Source of the DNA: Kiritimatiellia bacterium
GTDB lineage: Bacteria > Verrucomicrobiota > Kiritimatiellia > RFP12 > UBA1067
Length of the DNA stretch: 64,000 nucleotides
Direction: 5' to 3'
Assembly: GCA_017406465.1 (NCBI GenBank)
Contig: JAFQYM010000017.1
Coordinates: 110,257-174,256, forward strand
The position numbers and the translations under genes were made by a program. The notes under the pieces were generated by a model. That model had not been told where the DNA came from and searched no databases. It saw nothing but the letters and a program-made list of their open reading frames with translations. This document shows, one piece after another, positions 51,302-60,350 of this stretch (positions are counted from its first letter, which is position 1; each line of letters opens with the position of its first letter).

Positions 51302-52534
51302 CTACTTAGCGGTACGCTTCTTGCGCGGCTTGGGCTGCCCAATCTCGGACAGCATCTTGCGGAACGAGCCCTTGCGCACGTTGAAGGGCTTGCCGCCCTT
51401 GATGCTCGGGAACTCGCAGGCGCAGATCTTTGCGCCCTTCCTCTCGTCGGGACCGACGACGCCGCTCTCGCCAGAGAGCGCGCACTCGACGGCCTTGCGG
51501 GCGCACTTCTCGATGAGCTTCAGGTCCTTCTTGCAGGGCGCCGCAGCGCGGGCAAAATAACCGGACTTGAACACCTGCACCTTCTCGGCGCCGAGAAGCT
51601 GGCCGAAGCGCTTGCCGATATACTGGCCAACGTTGACCTTGTCAAGCCGCGGATGGCCGAATGCATCCACCGGGACCTCCTCGCCGCGCTTCGTCATCTC
51701 CTTGATGATGTCCTTTACGCCTGCGCCCTCGGAAACGAAGATGTTGACGGAATCCCACTTGTCCATGATCTTCCTGAGACGCTCGCCTTCGGCCGCAAAG
51801 TCGATCTTGCACTCCGGCACGTAGACGGCGTGAACGTCCTGGCGCTCGGGCGTAAGCAGGAACTCGGGCACGAACTTCGTGCGCTTGAGCATCTTGCGGT
51901 AGCACTGCGCCGTCTTGTAGGTGAGCCAGCCGCAGTTGCGGCCCATGACCTCGTGGATCGTGAGAGCGCGCGGATTCGCGCTGTTCTCCTTGACGACATT
52001 CATGAAGAACTTCGCGCCCTCCTCGGCCGCCGTCCAGGCGCCGAGCGACTGCTTGATCGGATAGACGTCGTTGTCGATCGTCTTGGGAAGCCCGACGACG
52101 ATAAGCGGATAGTTGTTGGTGGCGAGGTACGCAGCGAGATCGGCCGCGGTGGTGTTGGTGTCGTCGCCGCCAATGGTGTGAAGGACGTCAACGCCGTCCT
52201 TGACGAGCTGGTCGGCCGCGACCTTGAGAGGATCCTCGCCCTCCTTGACGAGGCCGCGCTTGACGCAGTCCTTTACGTTCGTGAGCTTCACGCGGCTGTT
52301 GCCAATCGGGGAGCCACCGTGCTTCGTCAGGATAAGCGCGTTCTTGCGGACTTCCGGCGTCACGGACACGGACTCGCCTTTGAGGAGCCCCATGTAGCCG
52401 TTGATGTAGCCGATCATCTCGACATTCGGCGCCTTCTTGGTGTATTCGTCGATCAGGTAACCGATTGAGGAACTTAGGCAGGGAGCAAGACCACCAGCCG
52501 TCAGAAACGCAACCTTCTTCACTTCTTTCGCCAT
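51302..52534 (-). CDS. pfp: PPi-dependent 6-phosphofructokinase
   Basis: 410 residues. Seen are FLTAGGLAPCLSSSIG, the phosphate site HTIGGDDTNTTAADL, the catalytic PKTIDNDVYP and MGRNCGWLTYKTA. GGDD in place of GGDG at the phosphoryl donor site is the known mark of the pyrophosphate-using enzymes, which run glycolysis reversibly. AAAGGAAAAAC lies before the ATG. It follows ribH by 32 bp. Confidence 0.93.
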   Translation of the reverse strand: MAKEVKKVAFLTAGGLAPCLSSSIGYLIDEYTKKAPNVEMIGYINGYMGLLKGESVSVTPEVRKNALILTKHGGSPIGNSRVKLTNVKDCVKRGLVKEGEDPLKVAADQLVKDGVDVLHTIGGDDTNTTAADLAAYLATNNYPLIVVGLPKTIDNDVYPIKQSLGAWTAAEEGAKFFMNVVKENSANPRALTIHEVMGRNCGWLTYKTAQCYRKMLKRTKFVPEFLLTPERQDVHAVYVPECKIDFAAEGERLRKIMDKWDSVNIFVSEGAGVKDIIKEMTKRGEEVPVDAFGHPRLDKVNVGQYIGKRFGQLLGAEKVQVFKSGYFARAAAPCKKDLKLIEKCARKAVECALSGESGVVGPDERKGAKICACEFPSIKGGKPFNVRKGSFRKMLSEIGQPKPRKKRTAK

Positions 52535-52566
52535 GTTTTTCCTTCTTTCTTTGATTCAATCACAAA

Positions 52567-53025
52567 TTACAGCTTTTTCGCAACGTTTGCCGTCTCAATT
52601 GCAGCCTGCATCGCCGAGAAACCCTTGTTACCCTGCTTGGTGCCACAACGCTCAACCGCCTGTTCAAGGCTCTCGGCGGAAACTACGCCGTCGATTACCG
52701 GAACGCCGGACGAAACGGAAATCTCAGTAAATGCCTTTGCCGTCGCCTGGTTGATAAGGTCGGCATGGGCTGTCGCACCCTGCACAACGGCACCAAGGCA
52801 AACAATCGCATCGGGCTTCGTGACGGCAAGTTTCGCCGCGACAAAGGGAAGCTCATACGCACCGGGAACCCTGACGAGAGTCAGGTCCTTTTCAGAACCG
52901 CCCATACGGATAAACGCATCTTCTGCGCCCTTGACGAGCTGTTCGACGAGAAAACTGTTGAAGCGGCTTGCGGCAATCGCAATTTTAAGCCCCTTGGCCG
53001 ACAGCTCACCGTTGATTTCTTTCAT
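52567..53025 (-). CDS. ribH: 6,7-dimethyl-8-ribityllumazine synthase
   Basis: Riboflavin pathway enzyme. 152 residues from MKEINGELSAKGLKIAIAAS, the usual family length; GGGAG lies 8 nt upstream, while the ATG five codons earlier has no ribosome site. RVPGAYELPF, CLGAVVQGATAHAD and GNKGFSAMQAAIE are the signatures. The -10 TGATACAAT lies 32 nt upstream and probably starts the ribH-pfp-HAD-mazG-ispH-htpG message. Confidence 0.95.
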   Translation of the reverse strand: MKEINGELSAKGLKIAIAASRFNSFLVEQLVKGAEDAFIRMGGSEKDLTLVRVPGAYELPFVAAKLAVTKPDAIVCLGAVVQGATAHADLINQATAKAFTEISVSSGVPVIDGVVSAESLEQAVERCGTKQGNKGFSAMQAAIETANVAKKL

Positions 53026-53057
53026 TTCCAATACTCCCATTTGCAAAAAGTGCGGAT

Positions 53058-53066
53058 ATTGTATCA
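53058..53066 (-). promoter_or_regulatory. Extended -10 promoter of the ribH operon
   Basis: Minus-strand TGATACAAT after TTTT. The same nonamer precedes the SGNH hydrolase gene. Confidence 0.6.
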
Positions 53067-53105
53067 AAAACGGCGTATACTGTCAAAGCCAAGGACTTTG
53101 CGAAC

Positions 53106-54272
53106 CTATAATCCGCGCTCCCAAAGCCCTAACGCCTTGCGCACCGCCCCTCCAAAGGCGCGAGCGAGAGACATCATTCCCCAGTCGTTTGGATGGCAGC
53201 CATCTACAGTTCCTTCAAAATCGTCCCTATACATGTCATCTTTCGGCAGATATACAAGATTCTTCCAGCCCTCGGCAACAAGCTTGTCATAAAGTTGCTT
53301 GATATACTTGTCCTTTGCATTTTGCCCACCGCAGTAGACATCGCACGACTCTGCCATGACAATCGGCACATCTGGCCGCTTGGCGCGCAGGTTTCTTATG
53401 AACGGCTCGTAGTTCTCCTCGACATTGCGGCCGTTGCGAGCTCCAGATGCCAGCGACCCCATATTCCAAAGGCAGTCAAGCACATAGCAACTTGCGTCAA
53501 TGCGGGCAAGGTGCTCGCTCATCTCAAACTCCATGGCGCCCGAGCCGGAAAAACCAAGGTTCACCACAGGGACATCAAGGTCTCGGCCAACGATATTGAC
53601 AAACGCAAGGCCGGGACGTGAGCAACAACCACCATGGGTTATTGAAGTTCCGTAGAACACGACGGGCTTGTCGATGCCGCTCTTGCGGGGGCCAAGCGCC
53701 GAGACAGTCGCGTTCGGCTCGACGCCGAGCGAAAACTCCCTCACGCCGTTGTAGAGCGGAAGGTTCACGAGGCACGGCGTGCCGGGCGTCCACGGAATCT
53801 GCATCTGCGCACCATTTGCTTTGGTGATGCGGCCAGTCTTGACATAAAACCAGCGCCCACTCTTGGCGTCGAATCGGTAGACGTCGATTCCGCTAACGCC
53901 GGTAGACGGCATGTGGTCCATTGAAAGGTTCTGGTTGTACGGAATCCACTTGAACGAGAGCTTGCTTGAATCTGTCGTAAACCTAAACTGCATCCCTGAT
54001 GTGTGGTGCTTCATGTTCCGCACTCCGCCATTCACGTTCGTCGTTACACCTGCTGGCAGACGGTCATAGTAGTGATCGACATCGTTGAACGCGCGGCCCT
54101 CGATTGGCAGGAGTTTCCCGTCAATCCACTTGATTCCGTTGGTGACGACAATGCCTTCCACGGCCATGTTCTTGTCGTACTTGGCGATGTCGTTTGCGAG
54201 CGCCGCGCCCGCCGCGAAGACTGCAACCGTGCATGCCGCAATCCTGACGGTCAACCTTTTCCCATTTGCCAC
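53106..54272 (-). CDS. Secreted SGNH/GDSL-family hydrolase
   Basis: 388 residues from a GTG start with AGGAAGGAAT before it, giving a signal peptide (KRLTVRIAACTVAVFAAGAALA). An upstream in-frame ATG at 54302 would add 10 residues. The N-terminal half is a beta-rich domain; the hydrolase has FYGTSITHGG (nucleophile Ser), NLGFSGSGAME (oxyanion Gly), and TVDGCHPNDWG (Asp and His). Domain order resembles SsfX3/carbohydrate esterase-like enzymes, so a glycan deacetylase role is plausible. The -10 TGATACAAT is at 54316-54324. Confidence 0.85.
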   Translation of the reverse strand: MANGKRLTVRIAACTVAVFAAGAALANDIAKYDKNMAVEGIVVTNGIKWIDGKLLPIEGRAFNDVDHYYDRLPAGVTTNVNGGVRNMKHHTSGMQFRFTTDSSKLSFKWIPYNQNLSMDHMPSTGVSGIDVYRFDAKSGRWFYVKTGRITKANGAQMQIPWTPGTPCLVNLPLYNGVREFSLGVEPNATVSALGPRKSGIDKPVVFYGTSITHGGCCSRPGLAFVNIVGRDLDVPVVNLGFSGSGAMEFEMSEHLARIDASCYVLDCLWNMGSLASGARNGRNVEENYEPFIRNLRAKRPDVPIVMAESCDVYCGGQNAKDKYIKQLYDKLVAEGWKNLVYLPKDDMYRDDFEGTVDGCHPNDWGMMSLARAFGGAVRKALGLWERGL

Positions 54273-54315
54273 ATTCCATTCCTTCCTGTTAATAAATGTC
54301 ATTTTTGATGTAACT

Positions 54316-54324
54316 ATTGTATCA
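54316..54324 (-). promoter_or_regulatory. Extended -10 promoter of the SGNH hydrolase gene
   Basis: Minus-strand TGATACAAT, about 14 nt before the ATG at 54302 and 44 nt before the preferred GTG. Confidence 0.55.
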
Positions 54325-54405
54325 TATCCCCCTCGACACTTCAACGCGCGACTTAACATCTAGAGCTAAATCCTACGTTCTTGCGCCTCCCTTGACACGA
54401 TGACC

Positions 54406-55347
54406 TTAAAACTTCGCCAGGATATCTGGTATGTTGGACTTGTCAAGCGATGAGAACGCAAAGCATTTCTTGCCAAGATGGTTGAGCGATGCCCCGACAT
54501 GTACGAGTGTCGATTTGTCGATGATGAGAAAGCGGTCGTGAAACTTGTCCGATTCCTTAACCGTAAGTGTGTCGCCATATTGCGCGTTGAACTGAGCCAC
54601 ATCTACATCATGAAGCTGGTTCTTGCGGGAGTTCTTAACCACGAGCACCGTCACGCCAGAACGCTTCTGCGCGACGAGCGGGAGAACCGAGTCATCGAAA
54701 TACGGATCGATGACAATTAGTTCAGACTTCGCCATGCACATAAACTTCTTCATCTGCTCAAACGCATCATATATCTGTCCATCAAAAAATACCTTTTGCG
54801 GAGGGAACTTCTTGTCATGCATAGCGTCGAGAATCAATTTAAACCTTTCCTCATTGTGGGCTTGATCGATAATCTGCCGCCGTTCCATAGTGTCAATGCG
54901 CATCAGCATTGGAGCAAAAGAGGCAAGTGCCTTGCGCATTGCAACAAATGCATCCATAATCCTAATACTGACAAGTATTGCGGTTTCGCTCCGCAAAACA
55001 CTTGAAAGCATTGCGATGCCTTGTTCAGTAAATGCATATGGACAAGACCTCGACCCACCCCAACTTGCTATCACAGATTGTGATTTCAAGTTTTCAGCTT
55101 CTTCCTTGTTCAGCTGAAACATGAAACGTTCAGGAAAACGATTTTTGTTGCGTTTAACCGCTTGGTTCAATGCGCCGGTGGATACACCATAGAGCCCTGA
55201 AAGGTCACGGTCAAGCATGACTTGTACGCCACGAGTCGTAAAGATTCTCGAACGTATAGCCTCCGCCGTTGTTGGTTCTGCAACGGCCAAACTATTCGTG
55301 CCTTCGCCTGATTCTTTTCCCAATTGAGCCGATTTCTGATTTTTCAT
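54406..55347 (-). CDS. ORF6N-domain DNA-binding protein with PLD-like C-terminal domain
   Basis: 313 residues. The N-terminal ORF6N (phage KilA-N-like) domain runs from about 28 to 135: [38 protein letters not shown] and [16 protein letters not shown] helical linker leads to a phospholipase D-like domain ([37 protein letters not shown]), which has a single HD/HxK-like site. Such proteins are common but uncharacterised. The ATG overlaps the recA stop (ATGA, 55344-55347), so it is translated with RecA. Confidence 0.85.
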   Translation of the reverse strand: MKNQKSAQLGKESGEGTNSLAVAEPTTAEAIRSRIFTTRGVQVMLDRDLSGLYGVSTGALNQAVKRNKNRFPERFMFQLNKEEAENLKSQSVIASWGGSRSCPYAFTEQGIAMLSSVLRSETAILVSIRIMDAFVAMRKALASFAPMLMRIDTMERRQIIDQAHNEERFKLILDAMHDKKFPPQKVFFDGQIYDAFEQMKKFMCMAKSELIVIDPYFDDSVLPLVAQKRSGVTVLVVKNSRKNQLHDVDVAQFNAQYGDTLTVKESDKFHDRFLIIDKSTLVHVGASLNHLGKKCFAFSSLDKSNIPDILAKF

Positions 55348-56348
55348 GCCGCTTTCCTCGCGGCTTTGGCCTTGGCGGGGTCGGGAGGTGTCGTCTTAAC
55401 GAGCTCGACGATCTTTGCGGTCAAGTCGGGATTGTCGCGCAGATATGCAATAGCCGCGAGCGACCCCTGGGCAATCTGCTCGCCACCGAAGCTGAGCCAG
55501 CTGCCTCGCCTCTCCACGACGCCGCGCGCAAGCGCCGCGTCAAGGACGGAGCCCTCCCACGAAATGCCGCACGAATAGAGGATGTCGAATTCGGCCTCGG
55601 TAAACGGCGAGGCGACCTTGTTCTTCACGACTTTTACGCGCGTGCGATTCCCGACGACCTCGCCGGCGACGGACTTTATCGCGCCGATGCGCTGCACCTG
55701 AAGCCGGCAGCTCGCGTAGAACTTAAGCGCCTTGCCGCCAGGCGTCGTCTCGGGATTCCCAAACATCACGCCAATCTTTTCGCGTACTTGGTTTGTGAAG
55801 ATACAAAGCGTCTTCGTCTGCGCAATCGCAGCCGTTAGCTTTCTCATCGCCTGCGACATAAGCCGCGCCTGAAGCCCTACATGGCTGTCGCCCATCGCGC
55901 CGTCAATCTCGGCCTGTGGCGTCAGCGCCGCGACAGAATCGACGACAACGATATCAACGGCGCCCGACTTCACGAGTTCCTCGCATATCGTGAGCGCCTC
56001 TTCGCCGCTCGACGGCTGGGAGACGACGAGGCCTGCGAGATCAACGCCGATCTTCTTCGCGTAGCCGGGATCGAGCGCATGCTCTGCGTCGATGAACGCC
56101 GCCGTTCCGCCCGCCTTCTGGATGTTTGCGACGGCATGTAGCGCAAGCGTAGTCTTGCCCGAAGACTCGTGGCCGTAGAGCTCGATTATGCGCCCCTTCG
56201 GGAGTCCACCGACCCCAAGCGCGAGATCAAGCCCGAGCGCACCAGTCGAGACGGCCTCGACATCTCGCCTCGCTTCGTCACCAAGCTTCAGTATCGACAT
56301 CTCTCCGAACTGCTTCCTGATTTCCTTCATCACGTTTTCAAGTGTCAT
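55344..56348 (-). CDS. recA: Recombinase RecA
   Basis: 334 residues. Walker A is [16 protein letters not shown], Walker B is [17 protein letters not shown], the L1/L2 DNA loops are [18 protein letters not shown] and [20 protein letters not shown], then [13 protein letters not shown]. The N-terminus is short ([20 protein letters not shown]) and the C-terminal acidic tail is replaced by a basic one (KAKAARKAA). AAAGGAAAAC lies before the ATG. It shares its stop with the ORF6N gene. A family B palindrome separates it from yraN. Confidence 0.97.
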   Translation of the reverse strand: MTLENVMKEIRKQFGEMSILKLGDEARRDVEAVSTGALGLDLALGVGGLPKGRIIELYGHESSGKTTLALHAVANIQKAGGTAAFIDAEHALDPGYAKKIGVDLAGLVVSQPSSGEEALTICEELVKSGAVDIVVVDSVAALTPQAEIDGAMGDSHVGLQARLMSQAMRKLTAAIAQTKTLCIFTNQVREKIGVMFGNPETTPGGKALKFYASCRLQVQRIGAIKSVAGEVVGNRTRVKVVKNKVASPFTEAEFDILYSCGISWEGSVLDAALARGVVERRGSWLSFGGEQIAQGSLAAIAYLRDNPDLTAKIVELVKTTPPDPAKAKAARKAA

Positions 56349-56386
56349 GGTTGTTTTCCTTTTGAGTTAAATTCAAGACTTCTTTT

Positions 56387-56449
56387 TAGCCGTGTAGAAC
56401 ATGTAGAACGTGTAGAGTTTCTGCATGTTCTACCTGTTCCACGTGGTTA
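56387..56449. repeat. Palindromic repeat family B between yraN and recA
   Basis: TTAGCCGTGTAGAACATGTA pairs with GTTCTACCTGTTCCACGTGG. Its right end (TTA at 56447-56449) is the yraN stop codon TAA on the minus strand, so as at carA the repeat abuts or supplies a gene end. Confidence 0.88.
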
Positions 56450-56884
56450 TCCCCAACGGACATACCGTTCGCTCTTCTCGAACAGCTGAACGCCGGGGAC
56501 ATGATCGATCTCGGCCCGCATGCGCGAGTTTGGCTCGCCATAGACCTCGATCACATCAAATCGGTAGCCGCCCTTCCAATGCTCCTTGGCAAGCCAGGTG
56601 CGGCAGGCACGGCGCAAAAGGTCCTTCTTGCGCCGCGTTATGCTCTGAAGCCGACGCGCATACGGGCTTCTCCGCGCATGCTGCTTAACCTCGACGAACG
56701 CCATCACGTCGTACATGCGGTCGTAGGCGATGACGTCGATCTCAAGCCGCTGGTCGCGGCGGCAGGGGCGGACGTTGCGGTCGACTATCTCGTAGCCGTG
56801 GACCCGCAGGTACTCGACCGCAACGTCTTCGCCCCATGCGCCGTGTTCGACGCCGACGTTAGGCACTTTAGGCCGCAGCGGCAT
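56447..56884 (-). CDS. yraN: YraN/UPF0102 family nuclease-like protein
   Basis: 145 residues. The restriction endonuclease-like core reads GEDVAVEYLRVHGYEIVDRN, EIDVIAYDR, MAFVEVKQHAR and RRKKDLLRRACRTWL, matching UPF0102, whose members sit beside comM and recA and are linked to DNA uptake. The start (MPLRPKVPNVGV) has GGGAGG 6 nt upstream and overlaps the preceding gene by 17 bp. Confidence 0.88.
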   Translation of the reverse strand: MPLRPKVPNVGVEHGAWGEDVAVEYLRVHGYEIVDRNVRPCRRDQRLEIDVIAYDRMYDVMAFVEVKQHARRSPYARRLQSITRRKKDLLRRACRTWLAKEHWKGGYRFDVIEVYGEPNSRMRAEIDHVPGVQLFEKSERYVRWG

Positions 56885-57467
56885 TCCGCGCCTCCCGCGT
56901 TTCGCGGCGATAAGCCGTCGTGTCATGTTCGACAAGCATCGGGATGCCGAAGCTTATGACGCCGAACGAATTCTCGATTGCGAGCCCAAGCCCAAGCGCC
57001 TCAGCATCGGAGAGGATTATCCTTGCGTTCGACTCGTCCTTCCCGTCGTTCGAGGTGCGATAGAGCTCGAGCGAATAGCCGGCCATCGGCTCGACCATGT
57101 GCCTAAGGACTATGCGCGTGTAAAAGCGAGCCGTCCTGTGGTACAAGCCCTTGCCATCCTCTATCGACTCGCACTCACCCCTGAGCACCTGAACGATGCG
57201 CGTCAGGTCGGAAAAGTCAAGCTTCACCGTGAGCCTGCCGTCCCAGTCGAATTTCGGGAACACAGGATTCGGAGACATGCGGTCGCCGATTGTCAGCTGG
57301 TTCGCCATTGTCATCATTATGCACCCGTCCGTGTCGTCGTGTGCCGGATGAAGCGAAAGCTTCAGCGCACAACCAGTGCCCTTGGCGTTCGCATGGTAGA
57401 ACGCCAGATTCGGGCGGTATTGGCCGACCTTTGCTGGAACGGCGTCTTGAGTTGTATTCTCGTTCAT
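56868..57467 (-). CDS. Conserved protein of unknown function between comM and yraN
   Basis: 199 residues, soluble, no signal peptide. It reads as a mixed beta/alpha fold: PNLAFYHANAKGTGCALKLS, DGCIMMTMANQLT, FPKFDWDGRLTVKLDFSDL and YSLELYRTSNDG, ending ENSFGVISFGIPML. The beta-strand pattern with KLSL..HP and W.GRL..KLDF could be a Whirly/PC4-like single-strand DNA-binding fold; this is a guess. Its place between comM and yraN-recA suggests DNA processing. Confidence 0.65.
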   Translation of the reverse strand: MNENTTQDAVPAKVGQYRPNLAFYHANAKGTGCALKLSLHPAHDDTDGCIMMTMANQLTIGDRMSPNPVFPKFDWDGRLTVKLDFSDLTRIVQVLRGECESIEDGKGLYHRTARFYTRIVLRHMVEPMAGYSLELYRTSNDGKDESNARIILSDAEALGLGLAIENSFGVISFGIPMLVEHDTTAYRRETREARNAAAA

Positions 57468-57505
57468 GGTTTTCTCCTTTCGTTTGTTTTTGCTTCGCCA
57501 GGCCG

Positions 57506-59053
57506 TCAGGCCCAGAAAGAATCAGATCCGTTGTCGAGCTGACGATATTGGGCGGCACGGAAAACATCCTCCTCCGACACGTCAGCACGACCCTCCAAGT
57601 CGGCGCATGTGCGCGCGACCCTGAGTACGCGATCGTAGGCGCGCGCCGAAAACTGAAGCCGCTCAAGTTGCTCGCGAAACCGCCGCGCCGCCTTCTCGTC
57701 CAGGCGGCAGATGTCCTTTAGGTCACGGCTCTTTGCGTCGGCGTTCGTAGATATCCCTGGCATGCCACGATAGCGCTCGCGCTGCAAAGCCCTCGCCGCG
57801 ACTACACGCGCGCGAATCGCCGCACTCGATTCTCCTGGCTTGAGAGAGTCAAGATCGTTGGGCTTTACGGCGGCAACGCCACACTGGATGTCGATACGGT
57901 CGAGCAGAGGTCCAGATACGCGACGCTGGTACTTGAGTATCTGCCGCTGGTTGCAACGGCACTCGTGCGTCGGATCGTTGTAGTAGCCACAGGGACAGGG
58001 ATTCATCGCCGCGACAAGCATGAAGCGCGACGGGAAATCGAGCGCAGCCGCCGCACGGGAGACGGAAACATGGCCGTCCTCTAGCGGCTGGCGAAGGACT
58101 TCGAGGGCGGGGCGAGGAAACTCTGCGAACTCGTCGAGAAAGAGGACGCCGCGATGCGCGAGTGAGACTTCCCCAGGAACCGGCTTGGTTCCGCCGCCAA
58201 GAAGACCGATTGAACTCACGGTGTGGTGCGGCGCCCGGAAAGGCCGTGATGTGACAAACATACCACCACCCTTCTCGCGCCCAGCAACGGAATGGATCTT
58301 CGAGACCTCAAGCGCCTCCTCTACGCTCATCGGCGGGAGAATCGAAGGTATCCGCCGCGCGATCATCGTCTTGCCCGACCCCGGCGAGCCAATCATCAGC
58401 AAATTATGCCCGCCGGCAACTGCAACCTCGACCGCCGTGCGAAGACTCTCCTGACCTTTAACGTCTGCAAAGTCGTCGCCATGCCCTTCGTCTGCAGCGA
58501 CGAGAGAGGCGAGGTCGGTCGAATGCGGCTCTATCTCCAACTCGCCGCTAAGGTACTTAACCGCCTCGCCAAGGGTTCTCACTGGAATGACGTCGATGCC
58601 CGAGACGACGCTCGCCTCCTCGGCGTTCTCCTCGGGCACGAGCACCGCGCGGCGACCGATGCGCCGCATCTCGACGACAATGGGAATGATGCCTCTGACG
58701 CGCCTCACGCCGCCCGAGAGCGACAGTTCCCCCACAAGCGCATACTCCGAAAGCTCCTCGGTGCGAAGTCGCTGCGTCGCCTTGAGAAGCGAAACGGCAA
58801 TCGGGAGGTCGTAGATCGGCCCCTCCTTCCGCACGTCTGCGGGCGCGAGGTTCACCGTAACGGCGTATTCGTCCTTAGACCTGAAGCCGGAGTTTCTAAG
58901 CGCGGTCGAGACGCGGTCCTTCGCCTCTTTTACCGCTGTGTCCGGAAGGCCGACGATCGCAAACGAGCTCGTCCCCTTGGAGGAGCTGACCTCGATCTCG
59001 ACAGCAGACGCGTCTACGCCGTTTATCGCACCAGAATAGCATCTTGCAACCAT
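57506..59053 (-). CDS. comM: YifB/ComM family Mg chelatase-like AAA ATPase
   Basis: 515 residues from MVARCYSGAINGVDAS (AAAAGGGAAC before the ATG). The Lon-like N-terminal domain has GLPDTAVKEAKDRVSTALRN; Walker A is MIGSPGSGKTMIARR, Walker B is VLFLDEFAEF; SRPFRAPHHTVSS and AAMNPCPCGYY with a CRC cluster follow. ComM is a hexameric helicase that aids branch migration in natural transformation. It heads comM-unknown-yraN-recA-ORF6N. Confidence 0.95.
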   Translation of the reverse strand: MVARCYSGAINGVDASAVEIEVSSSKGTSSFAIVGLPDTAVKEAKDRVSTALRNSGFRSKDEYAVTVNLAPADVRKEGPIYDLPIAVSLLKATQRLRTEELSEYALVGELSLSGGVRRVRGIIPIVVEMRRIGRRAVLVPEENAEEASVVSGIDVIPVRTLGEAVKYLSGELEIEPHSTDLASLVAADEGHGDDFADVKGQESLRTAVEVAVAGGHNLLMIGSPGSGKTMIARRIPSILPPMSVEEALEVSKIHSVAGREKGGGMFVTSRPFRAPHHTVSSIGLLGGGTKPVPGEVSLAHRGVLFLDEFAEFPRPALEVLRQPLEDGHVSVSRAAAALDFPSRFMLVAAMNPCPCGYYNDPTHECRCNQRQILKYQRRVSGPLLDRIDIQCGVAAVKPNDLDSLKPGESSAAIRARVVAARALQRERYRGMPGISTNADAKSRDLKDICRLDEKAARRFREQLERLQFSARAYDRVLRVARTCADLEGRADVSEEDVFRAAQYRQLDNGSDSFWA

Positions 59054-59141
59054 GTTCCCTTTTCCTTTCGCCTTGTTTTCCAAGACGGGAACATTGTCGC
59101 AAATCTATAAATTTCGCGTGGGTCGCGAAAGGGTTTTTTTC

Positions 59142-59157
59142 GGGTCATTTTTGACCC
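59142..59157. promoter_or_regulatory. GGGTCA-TTTT-TGACCC palindrome upstream of comM
   Basis: Perfect 6-bp arms, about 90 bp upstream of the comM start. The adjoining T-run is on the plus strand before the hairpin, so it does not look like a terminator for either strand. It could be an operator. Confidence 0.4.
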
Positions 59158-59205
59158 AATCGAAGGAGTCAGTACAGAGAGGTCAGAGAGCCAACAGGGT
59201 CAATC

Positions 59206-60021
59206 TCATTCCGAAGACTGCGTTGGCATGGTGTTGATTACATTCTCGAAATACGCGCGACAGTTCTCCCAAGCATTTGTGTCTGCGACAATCAAATTCG
59301 CGCACAAATGCCTGTCACTGCTTGCCGCATACCCCGGAACGCAATCCACAAGCATGGCATCGACGGCAACTGCGCTTGCTATGTTGGTCCGATTCGCATA
59401 CATGGCCTGCACGCCCGCGTTCCATGCGGGAGAATTTGTCATCCCCGCTTGATACGACGTCTTCAATATGTCACAGAATTTCCTGCCCGCCATATTCCTC
59501 TCCCTCTCTGAATACTTTGCTGAGTTGCCGATGACTTCATTTGCAAATGACGAAAGCCACTCGTCCAGGCCATGCCACATGAAAACAAGCTCCATCGACT
59601 CCATCCTTGCTGGCATATCATCGCCAACGGCATATGCCTCGACTGCTGGCAGGGCATTCGTATACGACATCGCCGCGCATTGTCTAATGGCTGCCTCGGC
59701 AAGGGCATTCCGGCGACCATCGTCATAACGAGTTCCTGACAACGCTTTCGAGGCAGTGAAGCTGAGATTGTTCAGATACCAATCAAAGACTTCCTGTTTT
59801 TCGGCAAAGGTCCAGCTTGCATCACCAGCGAAGAAATCTGATTGTAGAGCAACTGCGTGCGGTAGTGATACAATCCTGTCACCTTGCAGACGCGTACAAA
59901 CAAGGAGCGGGGACAGCATGGACCTAATCAGGCTGTTTGTCTCAGAGCAAGTATGCCCGGCAGAAGTCAACGACACCGCAACCGTTGAAATGACGACAGT
60001 TATCCGTGCTACGGCCCTCAT
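59206..60021 (-). CDS. Secreted protein of unknown function
   Basis: 271 residues. The signal peptide is MRAVARITVVISTVAVSLTS. The remainder is helical: FAGDASWTFAEKQEVFDWYL, NALAEAAIRQCAAMSYTNAL and FMWHGLDEWLSSFANEVIGN; it may form HEAT-like helices. No catalytic motif was seen. The start overlaps the preceding remnant's TGA (ATGA). Confidence 0.65.
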   Translation of the reverse strand: MRAVARITVVISTVAVSLTSAGHTCSETNSLIRSMLSPLLVCTRLQGDRIVSLPHAVALQSDFFAGDASWTFAEKQEVFDWYLNNLSFTASKALSGTRYDDGRRNALAEAAIRQCAAMSYTNALPAVEAYAVGDDMPARMESMELVFMWHGLDEWLSSFANEVIGNSAKYSERERNMAGRKFCDILKTSYQAGMTNSPAWNAGVQAMYANRTNIASAVAVDAMLVDCVPGYAASSDRHLCANLIVADTNAWENCRAYFENVINTMPTQSSE

Positions 60022-60350
60022 TGTGAATACACCTCACTTTCATTCGTAGAAACATCATTGGCACCTACTGCAATATAGATCGCCTGTTGTCCACCTTCTG
60101 GCAGCGCCTTAACTTTGCCGAATGGGATATCAACTCCATAATCTCCAGAATTCCCGTACATCAAGAGCGACATGACTGTTGCCTCAACCGGGAGCCAGCA
60201 GGGTCAGACATCGTTGGAACGCGTTACGAAGTCGCCATTGGGTCGGAGAATGATCTGCGCGTTCACGACGAACTCAGTCCGGCAAATTTGCTTCTGGATA
60301 GGCGACAAGCTCGTTGATGGCGTTGGTGACGTAAGAGTAACTATATTGAT
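60018..60350 (-). pseudogene. Probable decayed small gene with internal TGA
   Basis: One frame on the minus strand reads TEFVVNAQIILRPNGDFVTR, then SNDV, TGA (60204-60206), then 10 codons to an ATG at 60173 followed by MSLLMYGNSGDYGVDIPFGK..ALPEGGQQAIYIAVGAND and a TGA overlapping the next start. Both sides look like the same lineage-type coding sequence, so the TGA is probably a nonsense mutation. Alternatively the last 51 codons (60018-60173, GAGG before the ATG) are a small gene of their own. Confidence 0.4.
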
